From: Trachipleistophora hominis
Lineage: Eukaryota > Microsporidia > Pleistophoridae
Assembly: GCA_000316135.1 (NCBI GenBank)
Contig: JH993919.1
Coordinates: 1,658 to 17,070, forward strand
Direction: 5' to 3'
DNA: 15,413 nt
Below, in pieces: positions 1 to 8,476 of this stretch. The notes beneath the pieces are model-generated. The model did no database searches and was not told where the DNA came from. It saw only the letters and a program-made list of their open reading frames with translations. A program made the position numbers and the translations under genes. Position 1 is the first letter of the stretch; each line of letters starts with the position of its first letter.

Positions 1-1347
1 TTTTACATAGCTATCAGAATATGAAAAGTTTCTCTATAATTTCTCTATTTTACCTTTCGTCCTAAGATAAATGTAGAAAATGTTAATAAATGCATCCCTG
101 ATTCTGTCGTGTACCACAATAAGAAAATAATTTACGAATTGATTAACACGTCCAAGAAAAATAAAAAAACAGCTCTATAATTAAGTAAAAATTGCATATA
201 ATTATCTGGTTCTAATGTTAGGAAATGTTTTCAGATTAATATTACTAAGAAAATATCGTTTGCAATTCTGAATCATTTTTTTAATACCGCACAAACACGC
301 TGATTTAGAACAGATAACTGACTTGAAATAAAATTAAGAGCAAGGAAAAAAGTAAATCTTGTAAATGTAGACTAAGTCAATTTTCACTTTATAAGCGGGA
401 TGATAAATCTAATTTTAAAGAGAATGTGAAATTTTGGAAAAAATACATAGTGTGATAATCCTCCAAACCATGAAACATATTACACCGAATCCATGACGAG
501 AACAAACTCTCAAAATTATGATGCTTATCTTATTGAAAAGTATAATCGTCGTATAACATTGTTATCTTGAAATAACTAATCTTAACTACTTCTTGCTGTC
601 CTTTGTCCAACGTTCATATGTTATTTTCAGGAAGCAGCTAATTTTGGTACATAAAATTTCAAAACATTTAGTATCAGTTCTAATTATCAGTCGTTGTTTA
701 TTGGTTGTGCAAATACATCAATCTACTAACACTTATGTATCACGTCAAATACTCTCATACAACAGCGATAGGCTCATGACTCATTGCAATCTTTCACCCC
801 AATTGACATTAATGAATTAGTATTCCAGTTTTTCAGATTCATTTTGTAAAACTTTTTTAATAATATAATAATCTTATTCGAAAAAAAGTAAAATTATAGT
901 TGACCGCAATACGTAAGCAGCACCCACTGAATTTTTTTAACTAAAGGCAGCTCGCAAACTGGTTGGTTAATTTAGAGGAAAATTTAAAAAAATTATGTTT
1001 CCATAAGAAATGAACAACTCTGAATAATCACTTAATTTCATAATCCGAGACTTTTTCAGTTACTTTTCGAAATCGAAATTTTGGGAAATACTATCATCAG
1101 CTACAAATTAATCGTTTAAACACTTCCTTAACGCCAAATACAAGAAAATGGTTATAATACGATATAAATTATGACAAAGAATTAAAAATATTTTTGCAAG
1201 TATTACAGAAGATTAGTTCTAATATATCACATAGATAGCAGATCAAAATAGGTTCATTATACGAGTAGGGGGGTCTCGAGATTACAGTAGAGAGTTAAAA
1301 CAATAATTGTGTGGGCGGAAAACCAAGAAGCACCCACCTTGTGTTCT
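1..1347. other. AT-rich stretch without a recognisable gene
   Basis: I see no gene in this stretch. The longer open frames begin with TTG or other non-ATG codons and have no cysteine pattern, motif or hydrophobic segment worth reporting. Small inverted repeats occur (TTTCGA-AA-TCGAAA near 1066), as expected by chance in AT-rich DNA. No tRNA T-loop or conserved rRNA block is visible. Both strands have similar G and C content, unlike the right half of the window. From about 1266 the G+C content rises into the next feature. Confidence 0.5.
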
Positions 1348-1524
1348 ATGAGAAATGGATTGTCGAAGGTGTATTGGCTGTTACTCCACGGTTTGTGCAT
1401 CTTTTATTTGTCATTAGGATTGATTAGTGGTAGCAGCAGTACGTGCAGGAGATGTTCTCTGCTCTCTCCTAAAATGTTCCTTTTTGGAAGGAGCTACGGA
1501 TTACTACAATATGTCGGCTTATAA
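1348..1524 (+). CDS. possible small secreted protein (58 aa), unidentified
   Basis: I do not recognise this protein. The first ATG gives 58 residues ending at TAA 1522-1524. The N-terminus reads like a signal peptide: a short basic start (R2, K7), a hydrophobic core at about residues 8-26 rich in L, and a small-residue SGSSS stretch at 27-31 as a possible cleavage region. A Cys pair follows (C33, C36). CACCCACC lies 10-17 bases before the ATG, in line with the C-rich start motif of the stronger genes. The segment is clearly GC-richer than its surroundings. There is no AATAAA close to the stop. It could instead be a structured non-coding RNA, since short stems such as GTGGG/CCCAC (1311-1337) and AGGAGA/TCTCCT (about 1448-1471) can form, or a degraded gene. 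It lies 221 bases upstream of the NIF gene on the same strand. Confidence 0.35.
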   Translation: MRNGLSKVYWLLLHGLCIFYLSLGLISGSSSTCRRCSLLSPKMFLFGRSYGLLQYVGL

Positions 1525-1740
1525 TATATTAACTTATTTTCTAGTGTATAAATGAGAAATTCGTGGTTAATATTTTTAAAAAATTTATTTTATCTATTTA
1601 ATCATAGTATGATACCGTGTTTGAAAATCACACTCATAGACTAATAACTATGCTTTTAAAATATCAATAACAGATTCTATCTAATAGAATTCTCTTGATT
1701 TGTTTTCTATGCTTTGGTTCATCACACCACCATTTCGTTA

Positions 1741-1745
1741 CCCCC
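1741..1745 (+). promoter_or_regulatory. CCCCC start motif of the NIF-domain gene
   Basis: Five C residues sit immediately before the ATG at 1746 in an otherwise AT-rich context. They match the C-rich motif seen just upstream of three other starts here (8195, 11526, 15185). A CCC-type element close to the start codon is known from several microsporidian genomes. It supports 1746 as the true start. Confidence 0.55.
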
Positions 1746-2231
1746 ATGTTGGTGTTCGATCTCAATGGTACACTTGTTAAACGTTTTTATAAACCAAATG
1801 GTATCATTACGAACTATGACTATGAATATGGTAAGTTTTACGTATTATTGCGGCCGTACTTGCGTGAGCTCACCAATTATCTGCACATTAATGATTTGAA
1901 GTACATGTTTTGGACCAACGCATTGGCATACAATGCTGATAACATAACACAGATCTTAATAAAGGAAGGAATGCGTCCTGTTGCACATCTTGACAGACAG
2001 CATTGTACCTTCATCAAAAATGTTTGCAAAAAGGATCTCTCGGTGGTCAGTAAAATGCACAATATCAACTTAAGCGATATTTTCCTTGTTGAGGATATGG
2101 AAACACGGTCGGTGAGAGGACAGAATGTTATTTTGGTTGATAAATTTGATGGAGATGCAACCGATGATGCTCTTTTAACTCTTATTGATGACTTAAAGAA
2201 AATTTACGAGGATAAGAAAAACGAATCATAA
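1746..2231 (+). CDS. FCP1/NIF-domain HAD-superfamily protein, putative phosphatase (161 aa)
   Basis: This is a compact FCP1-homology (NIF) domain with almost nothing outside it. Family members are Mg-dependent aspartyl phosphatases acting on Ser-phosphate, such as the RNA polymerase II tail, or phosphatase-fold scaffolds such as Tim50. Motif I is DLNGT at residues 5-9, with D5 as the expected nucleophile. LRPYLREL (35-42) fits the usual RPG/RPY region. WTN at 56-58 is motif II, a Lys in KKDLS (95-99) is the motif III base, and VED at 115-117 gives the acidic metal ligands. The C-terminus follows the family's F-x-GD-x-x-D-x-x-L pattern. The second motif-I Asp, normally the acid/base, is Asn7, so catalysis is uncertain. 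The frame is open upstream to a TTG but has no earlier ATG, so 1746 is chosen. There is no transmembrane or targeting segment, which argues against a Tim50 role. AATAAA follows the stop. Confidence 0.85.
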   Translation: MLVFDLNGTLVKRFYKPNGIITNYDYEYGKFYVLLRPYLRELTNYLHINDLKYMFWTNALAYNADNITQILIKEGMRPVAHLDRQHCTFIKNVCKKDLSVVSKMHNINLSDIFLVEDMETRSVRGQNVILVDKFDGDATDDALLTLIDDLKKIYEDKKNES

Positions 2232-2242
2232 TTTACATGATG

Positions 2243-2248
2243 AATAAA
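2243..2248 (+). terminator. AATAAA polyadenylation signal
   Basis: AATAAA lies 11 bases after the TAA of the NIF-domain gene, a spacing also seen for the other two signals in this window. The hexamer is common in AT-rich DNA, so the call rests on its position. Confidence 0.45.
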
Positions 2249-3779
2249 ACGCGAATCATGATAGTGCAGATGGGAGCAAAGTTAAAATTTATTTATTGGT
2301 TTTGGTTTATTTTTGAGGCTTTTTATTTTTAGAAAAACAATGTTGATGTTAACTTTGGTAAAAAACGTACTCCCAAATATTTCCTCTTTGTATTAGTTAA
2401 ATTATTATTTCCAAAAAACTCTTGATCACTTTTTTCAATGAAGCATATCTAACCATTGTTTTCTATATTTAAAGCTCATTATTGTCTATTAGAATGCTAT
2501 CTTTACTTACTACATGAAACGAGTCTTGAAATAGTGTGTATTTCGTATTATAGATGGCCAAATCGATAATATGAAACAATGTTAAAAACAATTTAAATAT
2601 ATCACCGCGAACAATGTTTTTTACAATGATAATCAACGTTTATTAAGGAAAATTAAATTTACCTTGAAATACAAAACAGTAAAGTTACTTGGATACGAAT
2701 TGCAGAAATATGAGAAGTGGGTGTATTCACATCATTTAATATGTATATATTTGAAAAAGTTCAAGTGATAAGTCTTGATTTTTATAGACAGGCCATGATG
2801 ATAATATGTTCGTCCCTGATTACATAATATTAAGAATCATATTTTCTTTTCTAAAGAACGTCCCTTGCTAATTCTTCATTGCGTTACTCTACACGCACTT
2901 TAAATACTTTCTAAAGTCAATACTTCTGGAATAAAAAATACAAATATTAGTAAAAAATAACCTTTAATTATCCATTTTGTATACAAAAGTACTGAAATCT
3001 ACTTAAAACCACCACTATGCATTTACAAAATTGATAATGTCTGATAAATACTTCCTTGGTGTTAGTGATATGAATGATAAATCGGTCAATTTCTCTATTT
3101 TATCTACATAATTTTAATATTATCATGAAAGTTATAGATAGCTTGCAATAAGAACGGCTATCGAGTTTACAAATGTATTTTGATATACAATACTCTGTGA
3201 TGAGTCCAAATTCCTGATAAGATGTTTTTGAGACGGTTCTATTTCTCATTAACTACGGTATGATATACGAAGAAAAATTAATATAATTCAGAAAATACGG
3301 CATAGTACAGCAATAAAAATGGTAACATGAAGTTAATCATATATTGATAGTGATGATATACACTAAAGTGCATATATAGTGATAGTATAAATTCATAATG
3401 GAACTTCTATAACACTACGTACCGAATAACAACTTATCGTACTTTAAGAATTAAATTATACATTGTAAAGTAGTTCTATATATGCCTATTTAGACAGTGT
3501 TATAATTTAGTGATTGTTTTCCTAGTTTTAGGAAAAAAGGTATAACTACTACTTTTCAATCATAGGATATAACACAATGATAGCGGATTAACGATTGTTA
3601 GATTAATTAGTAATAATCACCCGCTTATATTTTCAGTTCACCGTACTAATGAACATTTTTACTGTTGAAAATCAGAAACTGGTGTAATGATTGGATAAAA
3701 CACCTTTGGTGGATGTTCATATATGATTATTGGATAACACGTGAAACATTTCAAGCTCCAAGCAATATTTAAAAATATT
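2249..3779. other. 1.5-kb AT-rich intergenic region, nothing recognised
   Basis: This is a low-GC spacer between two plus-strand genes. The short ATG frames are a dozen or so codons (for example at about 3649) and lack features of real genes. No tandem repeat of note, RNA gene or C-rich start motif with a following frame was found. A near-palindromic AATATTTAAAAATATT at 3764-3779 may serve as the TATA-type region of the next gene. Confidence 0.45.
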
Positions 3780-3797
3780 ATGGACAAGTTACTATAA
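3780..3797 (+). promoter_or_regulatory. five-codon upstream ORF abutting the main start
   Basis: An ATG at 3780 opens a frame encoding MDKLL and ends in TAA at 3795-3797. The main ATG at 3798 follows without a gap and in the same frame. If it is within the transcript, it could reduce or couple initiation of the lectin-like gene. If transcription starts between the two ATGs, it has no role. No C-rich motif precedes this gene, unlike its neighbours. Confidence 0.3.
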
Positions 3798-4871
3798 ATG
3801 TTTTTTGGTGTACTATTTATTTTCTTTCTGATCTACTTATCTAAAAGTGTTTCGAATAGAGCGAAAAGCTCATCAGTAAACAAAGTTCGAAAAGAAGACA
3901 CGCACAAACCAAAGACAGGTTATGCCAAAAAAACTAGTTATCCTGACTATGTCAGTAAAAACAAGATTTTAAGATTATCTTTGGCAAATGACACAAAAAA
4001 GCGGCTTCGTTATGTTATCGGTGAGGGATTTCGTGTAACAAAAACAGACGATACTCCAGAAAGCATTCGTACCAATAAAGATAGATCGGAATCATCTCTC
4101 GTTGTATTCCGTCCTTTAGGTCATGATAGATGTGCAGTAATAGTGGATAAGGTTAGAATGTGTTTTAAGGCAACAGGCGATGAGCGAATTGGTAATTGTG
4201 ATGACGATCGCAGAAATATTAATGAAGATCATGGCTGGAATGTTGAAAAAATAAATGATAACGACGTAATTCTTACAAACGAGGACGACATGGGAGAAAA
4301 GTTATGTTTGACAACAATAGCAAATGGTAAAATAAGCATGAGGGAGTGTGATGATCCCTATTACAATGACCAGGCCTTTAATAAAAGTCACTACACGAAG
4401 GATACAGATTCAAAAACTGAGGATATTGAAGAAGATTTCGAAGTGGAAGACAAAAGAACGAAGGATAATTCGATGGAAAATGATGATAATAACAACGATA
4501 TGACAGAAAAACTAACGAGAAGAAACGCTCCGTTTTCTAAGGGTGCATACAAGCGTAATCCCACAAGGGCACCGAATCGTGATCATATATCAGATAAAAA
4601 TCCACAGAAAGATCTCAATACATCCAAGATATCTTCAAAACCAGAAGACTTGGACCCAGCAGTTCGTCAAATTTACGATTTATTAAAGGACATCAGAGAA
4701 GGAATAGATGAAAAAATGAAGGAAATTTTGGCAAATCCACAAATTGTTGATGCGAATGAGATAATAGGAAATCTACTAACTTTAAAAAATGCCAATATGT
4801 CACCTGAATATAGACAAGAAAATGTTTTGGGTCGTGATACAGGTCGATATTATTATCCATATGGTTCTTGA
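3798..4871 (+). CDS. secreted ricin-B-like beta-trefoil protein with acidic tail (357 aa)
   Basis: This is probably a secreted or membrane-anchored coat protein. Residues 1-14 are strongly hydrophobic, giving a signal peptide or N-terminal anchor, followed by a Lys/Ser-rich linker. Residues about 55-195 look like a beta-trefoil (ricin B-type lectin) domain: C122-C134 and C170-C184 form two pairs separated by 36 residues, with LCLTT and a later DQAF resembling the family's CL...C....Q.F repeat. The same layout, with the same 36-residue gap, occurs in the convergent gene at 6195-8195. Residues 200-235 are highly acidic (D/E/N), 236-285 are basic and Asn/Pro/Lys-rich, 286-312 are predicted helical with heptad-like spacing, and the end is Tyr-rich (YYYPYGS). 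There is no toxin-type catalytic chain. The QxW core is poorly kept, so sugar binding is uncertain. In microsporidia such proteins are placed in the spore wall or polar tube, or secreted; the exact location is inference. Confidence 0.65.
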   Translation: MFFGVLFIFFLIYLSKSVSNRAKSSSVNKVRKEDTHKPKTGYAKKTSYPDYVSKNKILRLSLANDTKKRLRYVIGEGFRVTKTDDTPESIRTNKDRSESSLVVFRPLGHDRCAVIVDKVRMCFKATGDERIGNCDDDRRNINEDHGWNVEKINDNDVILTNEDDMGEKLCLTTIANGKISMRECDDPYYNDQAFNKSHYTKDTDSKTEDIEEDFEVEDKRTKDNSMENDDNNNDMTEKLTRRNAPFSKGAYKRNPTRAPNRDHISDKNPQKDLNTSKISSKPEDLDPAVRQIYDLLKDIREGIDEKMKEILANPQIVDANEIIGNLLTLKNANMSPEYRQENVLGRDTGRYYYPYGS

Positions 4872-4876
4872 ATAAA
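4871..4876 (+). terminator. AATAAA overlapping the stop codon
   Basis: The last A of the TGA stop (4869-4871) is the first A of AATAAA. A second AATAAA-like run follows at about 4933. Very short 3' untranslated regions with the signal at the stop are typical of compact fungal-type parasites. Confidence 0.45.
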
Positions 4877-6174
4877 TCGGTAACGACTCATACTTCATAG
4901 GTTTATATGTGTTTTAGCACTACCATCATATTAATAAAATGTAATTTAGCGTATAATGATTACAAAATTAACTTTTAGAAAAGTTTTTGTTTTGAACGTT
5001 TTTGAGAATTTTAATGTTGCATATTTTAAAAAATACGTAAAACTAAATTATTGGGCAAAAATTACATTCTGTATCTTTTGTATACAAGAAACAGTTGTAA
5101 TTATATAAAAAAACGAATTTCATAGCTTTCTATTTTATTCCCGGAAGTGCAATATTATCCTTTTTTTTCCATAGAAACCAAAGAATTGTATTTAATAAAA
5201 AAGTCAATCAACTTTTAATTGTCATTTATCATTCTTAATTTTACAGAAACACAAAGGCGTATAAAAGTCCATTTTAGTATAAAACCATACTTTTTCATGT
5301 GAAATTGCAAGTTAAAAATATAATTATCTGCGTTAGTTGGTGTTATAAACTACAAATATACCTCGTTTAATTAACCTACTATACGTAGATAAGACATTAA
5401 ACATTCTAAATTGATAACCCTATAAGAGACCGTGTTTTTTCCTTCCTAGAATATATAATTTTTCTTTCAACCATTGTAAAGATACTTCATAGCAATTAAA
5501 AAGATATATAATATCATGGTTTTATCAGTTATTTATATCTATAACTATACAGCCATAAAACCGGTTAAAAAACTCGTACAAACGAATTTCCCTTCCCCAT
5601 AAGGAAACAAAATCTTTTTTGCTGCTACCTTAACATGTAATAGCTTTTATCGACCCATTTTTTTAGACATAGCTGTTTATTACCAAAAATACGCAAAAAG
5701 GACAGTTTTATATATGAAAAAATGTATAAAAATATATTCATTAGTGAAATAACGTAATGTTTTCATAGCAGAACCAACTCTATCGAGTGAAAAATAAACG
5801 TTGTACATTATCCAGAAATACGATAGTTTCGCTAGTTATTCATACTATTATTTAACCAGAACAGAAAAAACAGAGACATACAAAATACTTTCTTTAACAG
5901 AAAGAAAATTCACTGAAAAAGATGGTAACTTAACATCCATCCACCTCAAATATCACATACGTAAAAGTAGGGCACGGGTTTAGCACTTAATGTCTATGAA
6001 ACAAGTACTATTAAAAATAACATACCAACTTTAAACATCATACACGAAATACTAAGACACAGATTGGTATTCAATGTAGATTAAATAAATAATATCCAAA
6101 ATAACGCTCATAACAGTTCCAAAATGTTTTCATAAGAAATACGAATAGAGAGCTTCTAAATAGAATAATAACTT
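4877..6174. other. 1.3-kb spacer between convergent lectin-like genes
   Basis: This AT-rich spacer receives the 3' ends of both beta-trefoil genes. No frame starting with ATG is long enough to defend; the open stretch at about 5801-5983 begins with TTG and has no internal Met. No RNA gene or repeat family was recognised. G and C are roughly balanced between strands. Confidence 0.45.
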
Positions 6175-6180
6175 TTTATT
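6175..6180 (-). terminator. AATAAA polyadenylation signal (minus strand)
   Basis: On the minus strand AATAAA lies 14 bases after the TAG stop (6195-6197) of the 666-residue gene, inside the run TTAATAAAAAG. Confidence 0.45.
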
Positions 6181-6194
6181 AATGGACTTTTCAA

Positions 6195-8195
6195 CTAACA
6201 TTTACAACAATCTTCTTTTCGTTCACTCGTACATACTCCAGGATTAACATTATATACATTTGGACCGCCGTTTTGGTTTATCTCCGCAAAAACAGGCGAC
6301 AACTGCCTATTTTGACAATACTGCGTACAAAATTGCGGGTCGTTAAATACTACTTGATTAGATGAGCTCACATTCTTTGCTGAACGAGATTGAAAGTTCT
6401 GCGGATCGAATACCTCTACCTCAGTATTGACCGGTTGATAAACGTACACAACGTTATCAGTAGGCTGTGTACATGTTGTCCATTCAGGTCCGAAAGATTC
6501 TGTACTGCTTGGAAGATGCAGTGTTACATTTCCGGGACATACAGGATAGCTTGGTGTTGTGTTCTGAGGTACACACTGTGTGGCTTGCTCAATAACAATT
6601 TGCTGTACCGAGCCGGTACTGTCTACACATTGCAGGTTCCTAGTATTGCCGGCCATATCAGTGTTAGCTGAAGGCTTACACAACTCATTTATTCGTTGTT
6701 GCAAAGAATCGCACGATGGATACGCATTCTGCTGGGTAGGTGAGCAAGGCGGATAAGTGTTTGATAGTGAAAGTGGCTCGGTTGTATTTTTTAAGGTTCC
6801 GGTCGAATCGATGCAAACTTGCTGTGCTGGCTGAACTTGCCTGACTGTTTGTTGAGGTTGAGGTTGTTGTTGCGGCTGTGGTGCCTGCTGAACGGATTGT
6901 TGTCCAGGATGGCATGGCGGATACGATGCTATTGTGGCGGGAGAATATCGTACTGTTCCATTCTGATCAACACAAGTATTTTGGTAAGAACCTGGCAACT
7001 GCTGTCCTGAACATGGCGGATAGGACGAAGCAGGCACAGTAGCGTACCTCACTGTACCATTCCGGTCAACACATGTTTGCTGCTGTGGTTGTGGTTGAAC
7101 ATGTTGTGATTGAACAGGTTGAGGTTGTGGTTGCGGTTGAGGTTGTTGTTGCGGTTGCGGCTGCGGAGCCTGCTGAACGGATTGTTGTCCAGGATGGCAT
7201 GGCGGATACGATGCTATTGTGGCGGGAGAATATCGTACTGTTCCATTCTGATCAACACAAGTATTTTGGTAAGAACCTGACGACTGCTGTCCTGGACATG
7301 GCGGATAGGACGAAGCAGGCACAGTAGCGTACCTCACAGTACCATTCTGGTCAACACATGTTTGCTGTTGTGGTTGTTGCTGAACAGGTTGTGGCTGTTG
7401 TTGAACAGGTTGTGGCTGTGCCACAGGCTGGAAACTTGATGAACTACTGCACGGTGGATACTGATACGTATACGGTGTATTTCCATATTGTAATCTACCA
7501 TATTGATCCATACATGGTGTAGATTGCGGTTGCGTGCCTGGACAGGCAGGATACTGTGAAGCAGGTGTTGTAGGTGTAGATGGATACCCATAAGTTAGCC
7601 GACCATAAGCATCCACACAGGGTTCTGTTTGCCCAGTCTGATGCGGAACATTTTTATCATCATCTGTTGAGTGCGTTGAGCCTTCCTCAGGATCGGGTTC
7701 TTTATCGTCACTGCTCGACGGGTCATTAGGTTCATCCACCCTCTCTATCTTAAATATTTGGTTAGTACCTTCTGTACATGCCTGCATTGTCATGCTTGGT
7801 CCAGTGAGACACCAGCTAGTCTTATGGAACACTCCTCCAATTTTCGTTCTGATGGTATACCCGCCCCGTGAGCTGTGCTTTTCTATGTTGAACTTCCTAG
7901 ATTTATCGGAACCAGTGCAAGCACCCAGTGTATTATCTGAAAGATGACAGACGTTAGTACCATTTATTATCATCATGCTGGGATGCGCTCTGGTGAGAAG
8001 TCCACTTTCTTTTTTGTGCAGGACTATGTTATCAGAATTTGGTAGTGGTTTTGCCGAAGCTTTTATTTTGTTATTCTCCAATACTAACCTTGAGCTTGGA
8101 TCCTCCAACGGTGTTATATGCAGGTTGGTGTCCAAATATTTGCCACTTATGGACCATACCATCCCTATGAATGCAAAGTTTACTAATGTGAACAT
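6195..8195 (-). CDS. secreted beta-trefoil protein with Cys-bounded modules and poly-QP linkers, candidate spore-wall/polar-tube protein (666 aa)
   Basis: This is probably a structural surface protein. Residues 1-18 form a signal peptide (hydrophobic LVNFAFIGMVW, then SISG). Residues about 20-152 resemble a ricin-B beta-trefoil, with Cys at 83, 93, 129 and 140 and the end CL...MTMQAC....NQIFKI. An acidic linker (154-181) follows. Then come eight modules of the form C-[VIM]-D-x-x-G-x-[LV]...YP-x-C, starting at Cys 193, 228, 280, 313, 375, 408, 461 and 523. Several are separated by Gln/Pro-only linkers (255-279, 336-374, 434-460). Four modules carry CVDxNGTVRY. The last 110 residues add more Cys and end in CCKC. 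High Cys, Pro and Gln content with repeats is a hallmark of disulphide-linked polar-tube and spore-wall proteins, but I could not match a named family. The repeated NGT triplets fit N-glycosylation sequons, a pathway thought absent in most microsporidia. The start is supported by a TATA box and CCC just upstream. Confidence 0.75.
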   Translation of the reverse strand: MFTLVNFAFIGMVWSISGKYLDTNLHITPLEDPSSRLVLENNKIKASAKPLPNSDNIVLHKKESGLLTRAHPSMMIINGTNVCHLSDNTLGACTGSDKSRKFNIEKHSSRGGYTIRTKIGGVFHKTSWCLTGPSMTMQACTEGTNQIFKIERVDEPNDPSSSDDKEPDPEEGSTHSTDDDKNVPHQTGQTEPCVDAYGRLTYGYPSTPTTPASQYPACPGTQPQSTPCMDQYGRLQYGNTPYTYQYPPCSSSSSFQPVAQPQPVQQQPQPVQQQPQQQTCVDQNGTVRYATVPASSYPPCPGQQSSGSYQNTCVDQNGTVRYSPATIASYPPCHPGQQSVQQAPQPQPQQQPQPQPQPQPVQSQHVQPQPQQQTCVDRNGTVRYATVPASSYPPCSGQQLPGSYQNTCVDQNGTVRYSPATIASYPPCHPGQQSVQQAPQPQQQPQPQQTVRQVQPAQQVCIDSTGTLKNTTEPLSLSNTYPPCSPTQQNAYPSCDSLQQRINELCKPSANTDMAGNTRNLQCVDSTGSVQQIVIEQATQCVPQNTTPSYPVCPGNVTLHLPSSTESFGPEWTTCTQPTDNVVYVYQPVNTEVEVFDPQNFQSRSAKNVSSSNQVVFNDPQFCTQYCQNRQLSPVFAEINQNGGPNVYNVNPGVCTSERKEDCCKC
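6871..7378 (-). repeat. 223-bp direct repeat with a 285-bp period inside the Cys/QP gene
   Basis: Positions 6871-7093 and 7156-7378 are nearly identical, offset by exactly 285 bases (95 codons), so the frame is kept. Each copy encodes two consecutive Cys modules (residues about 277-345 and 372-440). The few differences include Q/R after CVD and SS/LP before GSYQN. The spacer is QP-rich. This is a recent in-frame tandem duplication and a likely site of length variation between strains. Confidence 0.85.
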
Positions 8196-8201
8196 ACTGG
8201 C

Positions 8202-8223
8202 GGGCGTAAATGTCTTTATATAG
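8202..8223 (-). promoter_or_regulatory. TATA box and CCC motif of the 666-aa gene
   Basis: Reading the minus strand toward the ATG at 8195, CTATATAAAG (8223-8214) is followed by ACATTTA and then CGCCCGCC, with the CCC 7-9 bases before the ATG. This combination is the clearest promoter in the window. Confidence 0.55.
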
Positions 8224-8405
8224 TTTTGAAGTGTTTCAATTTAATCTGATATCGAGGATAATCTTTAATGAAACGCAATCTAAATAATATCATTTTGATG
8301 AAAATATGTCAATTAGATTCAATATGAGTGTCTGTTTCGTAAAAGATATAATAAATTGCTGGTTTTGTCACCGTTTATCCCAAATGTTTTGCTTACAAGT
8401 GCGTG

Positions 8406-8448
8406 GTTAACAGTTGTGCTATAACTTTGGTTATACTACAACGTTAAC
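8406..8448. repeat. long imperfect inverted repeat (hairpin)
   Basis: The left arm 8406-8425 and right arm 8430-8448 pair over GTTAAC, GTTGT and TATAAC with their complements, interrupted by one single-base bulge and one 2-base internal loop, around a 4-base loop TTTG. It lies about 210 bases upstream of the start of the 666-residue gene and next to a second palindrome. It could be a regulatory site, a cruciform or a small structured RNA. Confidence 0.6.
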
Positions 8449-8460
8449 AAAATAACACCA

Positions 8461-8476
8461 TATCTGTGCACAGATA
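8461..8476. repeat. perfect 16-bp palindrome TATCTGTGCACAGATA
   Basis: This is a perfect self-complementary 16-mer with no loop, 13 bases after the previous hairpin. It is intergenic and could be a dimeric protein-binding site. Confidence 0.7.

Noticed and set aside
593..820. 75-codon plus-strand open frame
   Set aside because: It starts with TTG and has no internal ATG except near its end. Composition and residues look random and there is no start motif.
1201..1220. U6 snRNA-like word (ACAGAAGATTAG)
   Set aside because: It lacks the two bases of the ACAGAGA box, and no flanking U6 sequence, 3' stem or T-run is present.
1251..1275. minus-strand start with a CCCCCC motif
   Set aside because: The ATG that follows on the minus strand opens only four codons before TGA.
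1695..1745. N-terminal extension of the NIF-domain protein
   Set aside because: The extension would start at TTG; there is no ATG before 1746, and the CCCCC motif directly precedes 1746.
3649..3690. small plus-strand ORF before the 357-aa gene
   Set aside because: It is twelve codons long with no motif; chance expectation in AT-rich DNA.
5801..5983. 60-codon plus-strand open frame between the lectin-like genes
   Set aside because: It has a TTG start, no internal Met and no recognisable feature.
7073..7591. antisense and shifted frames over the Cys/QP repeats
   Set aside because: They consist only of translated repeat DNA (Val/Ala or His/Asn runs), while the minus-strand frame has signal peptide, domain and regular Cys modules.
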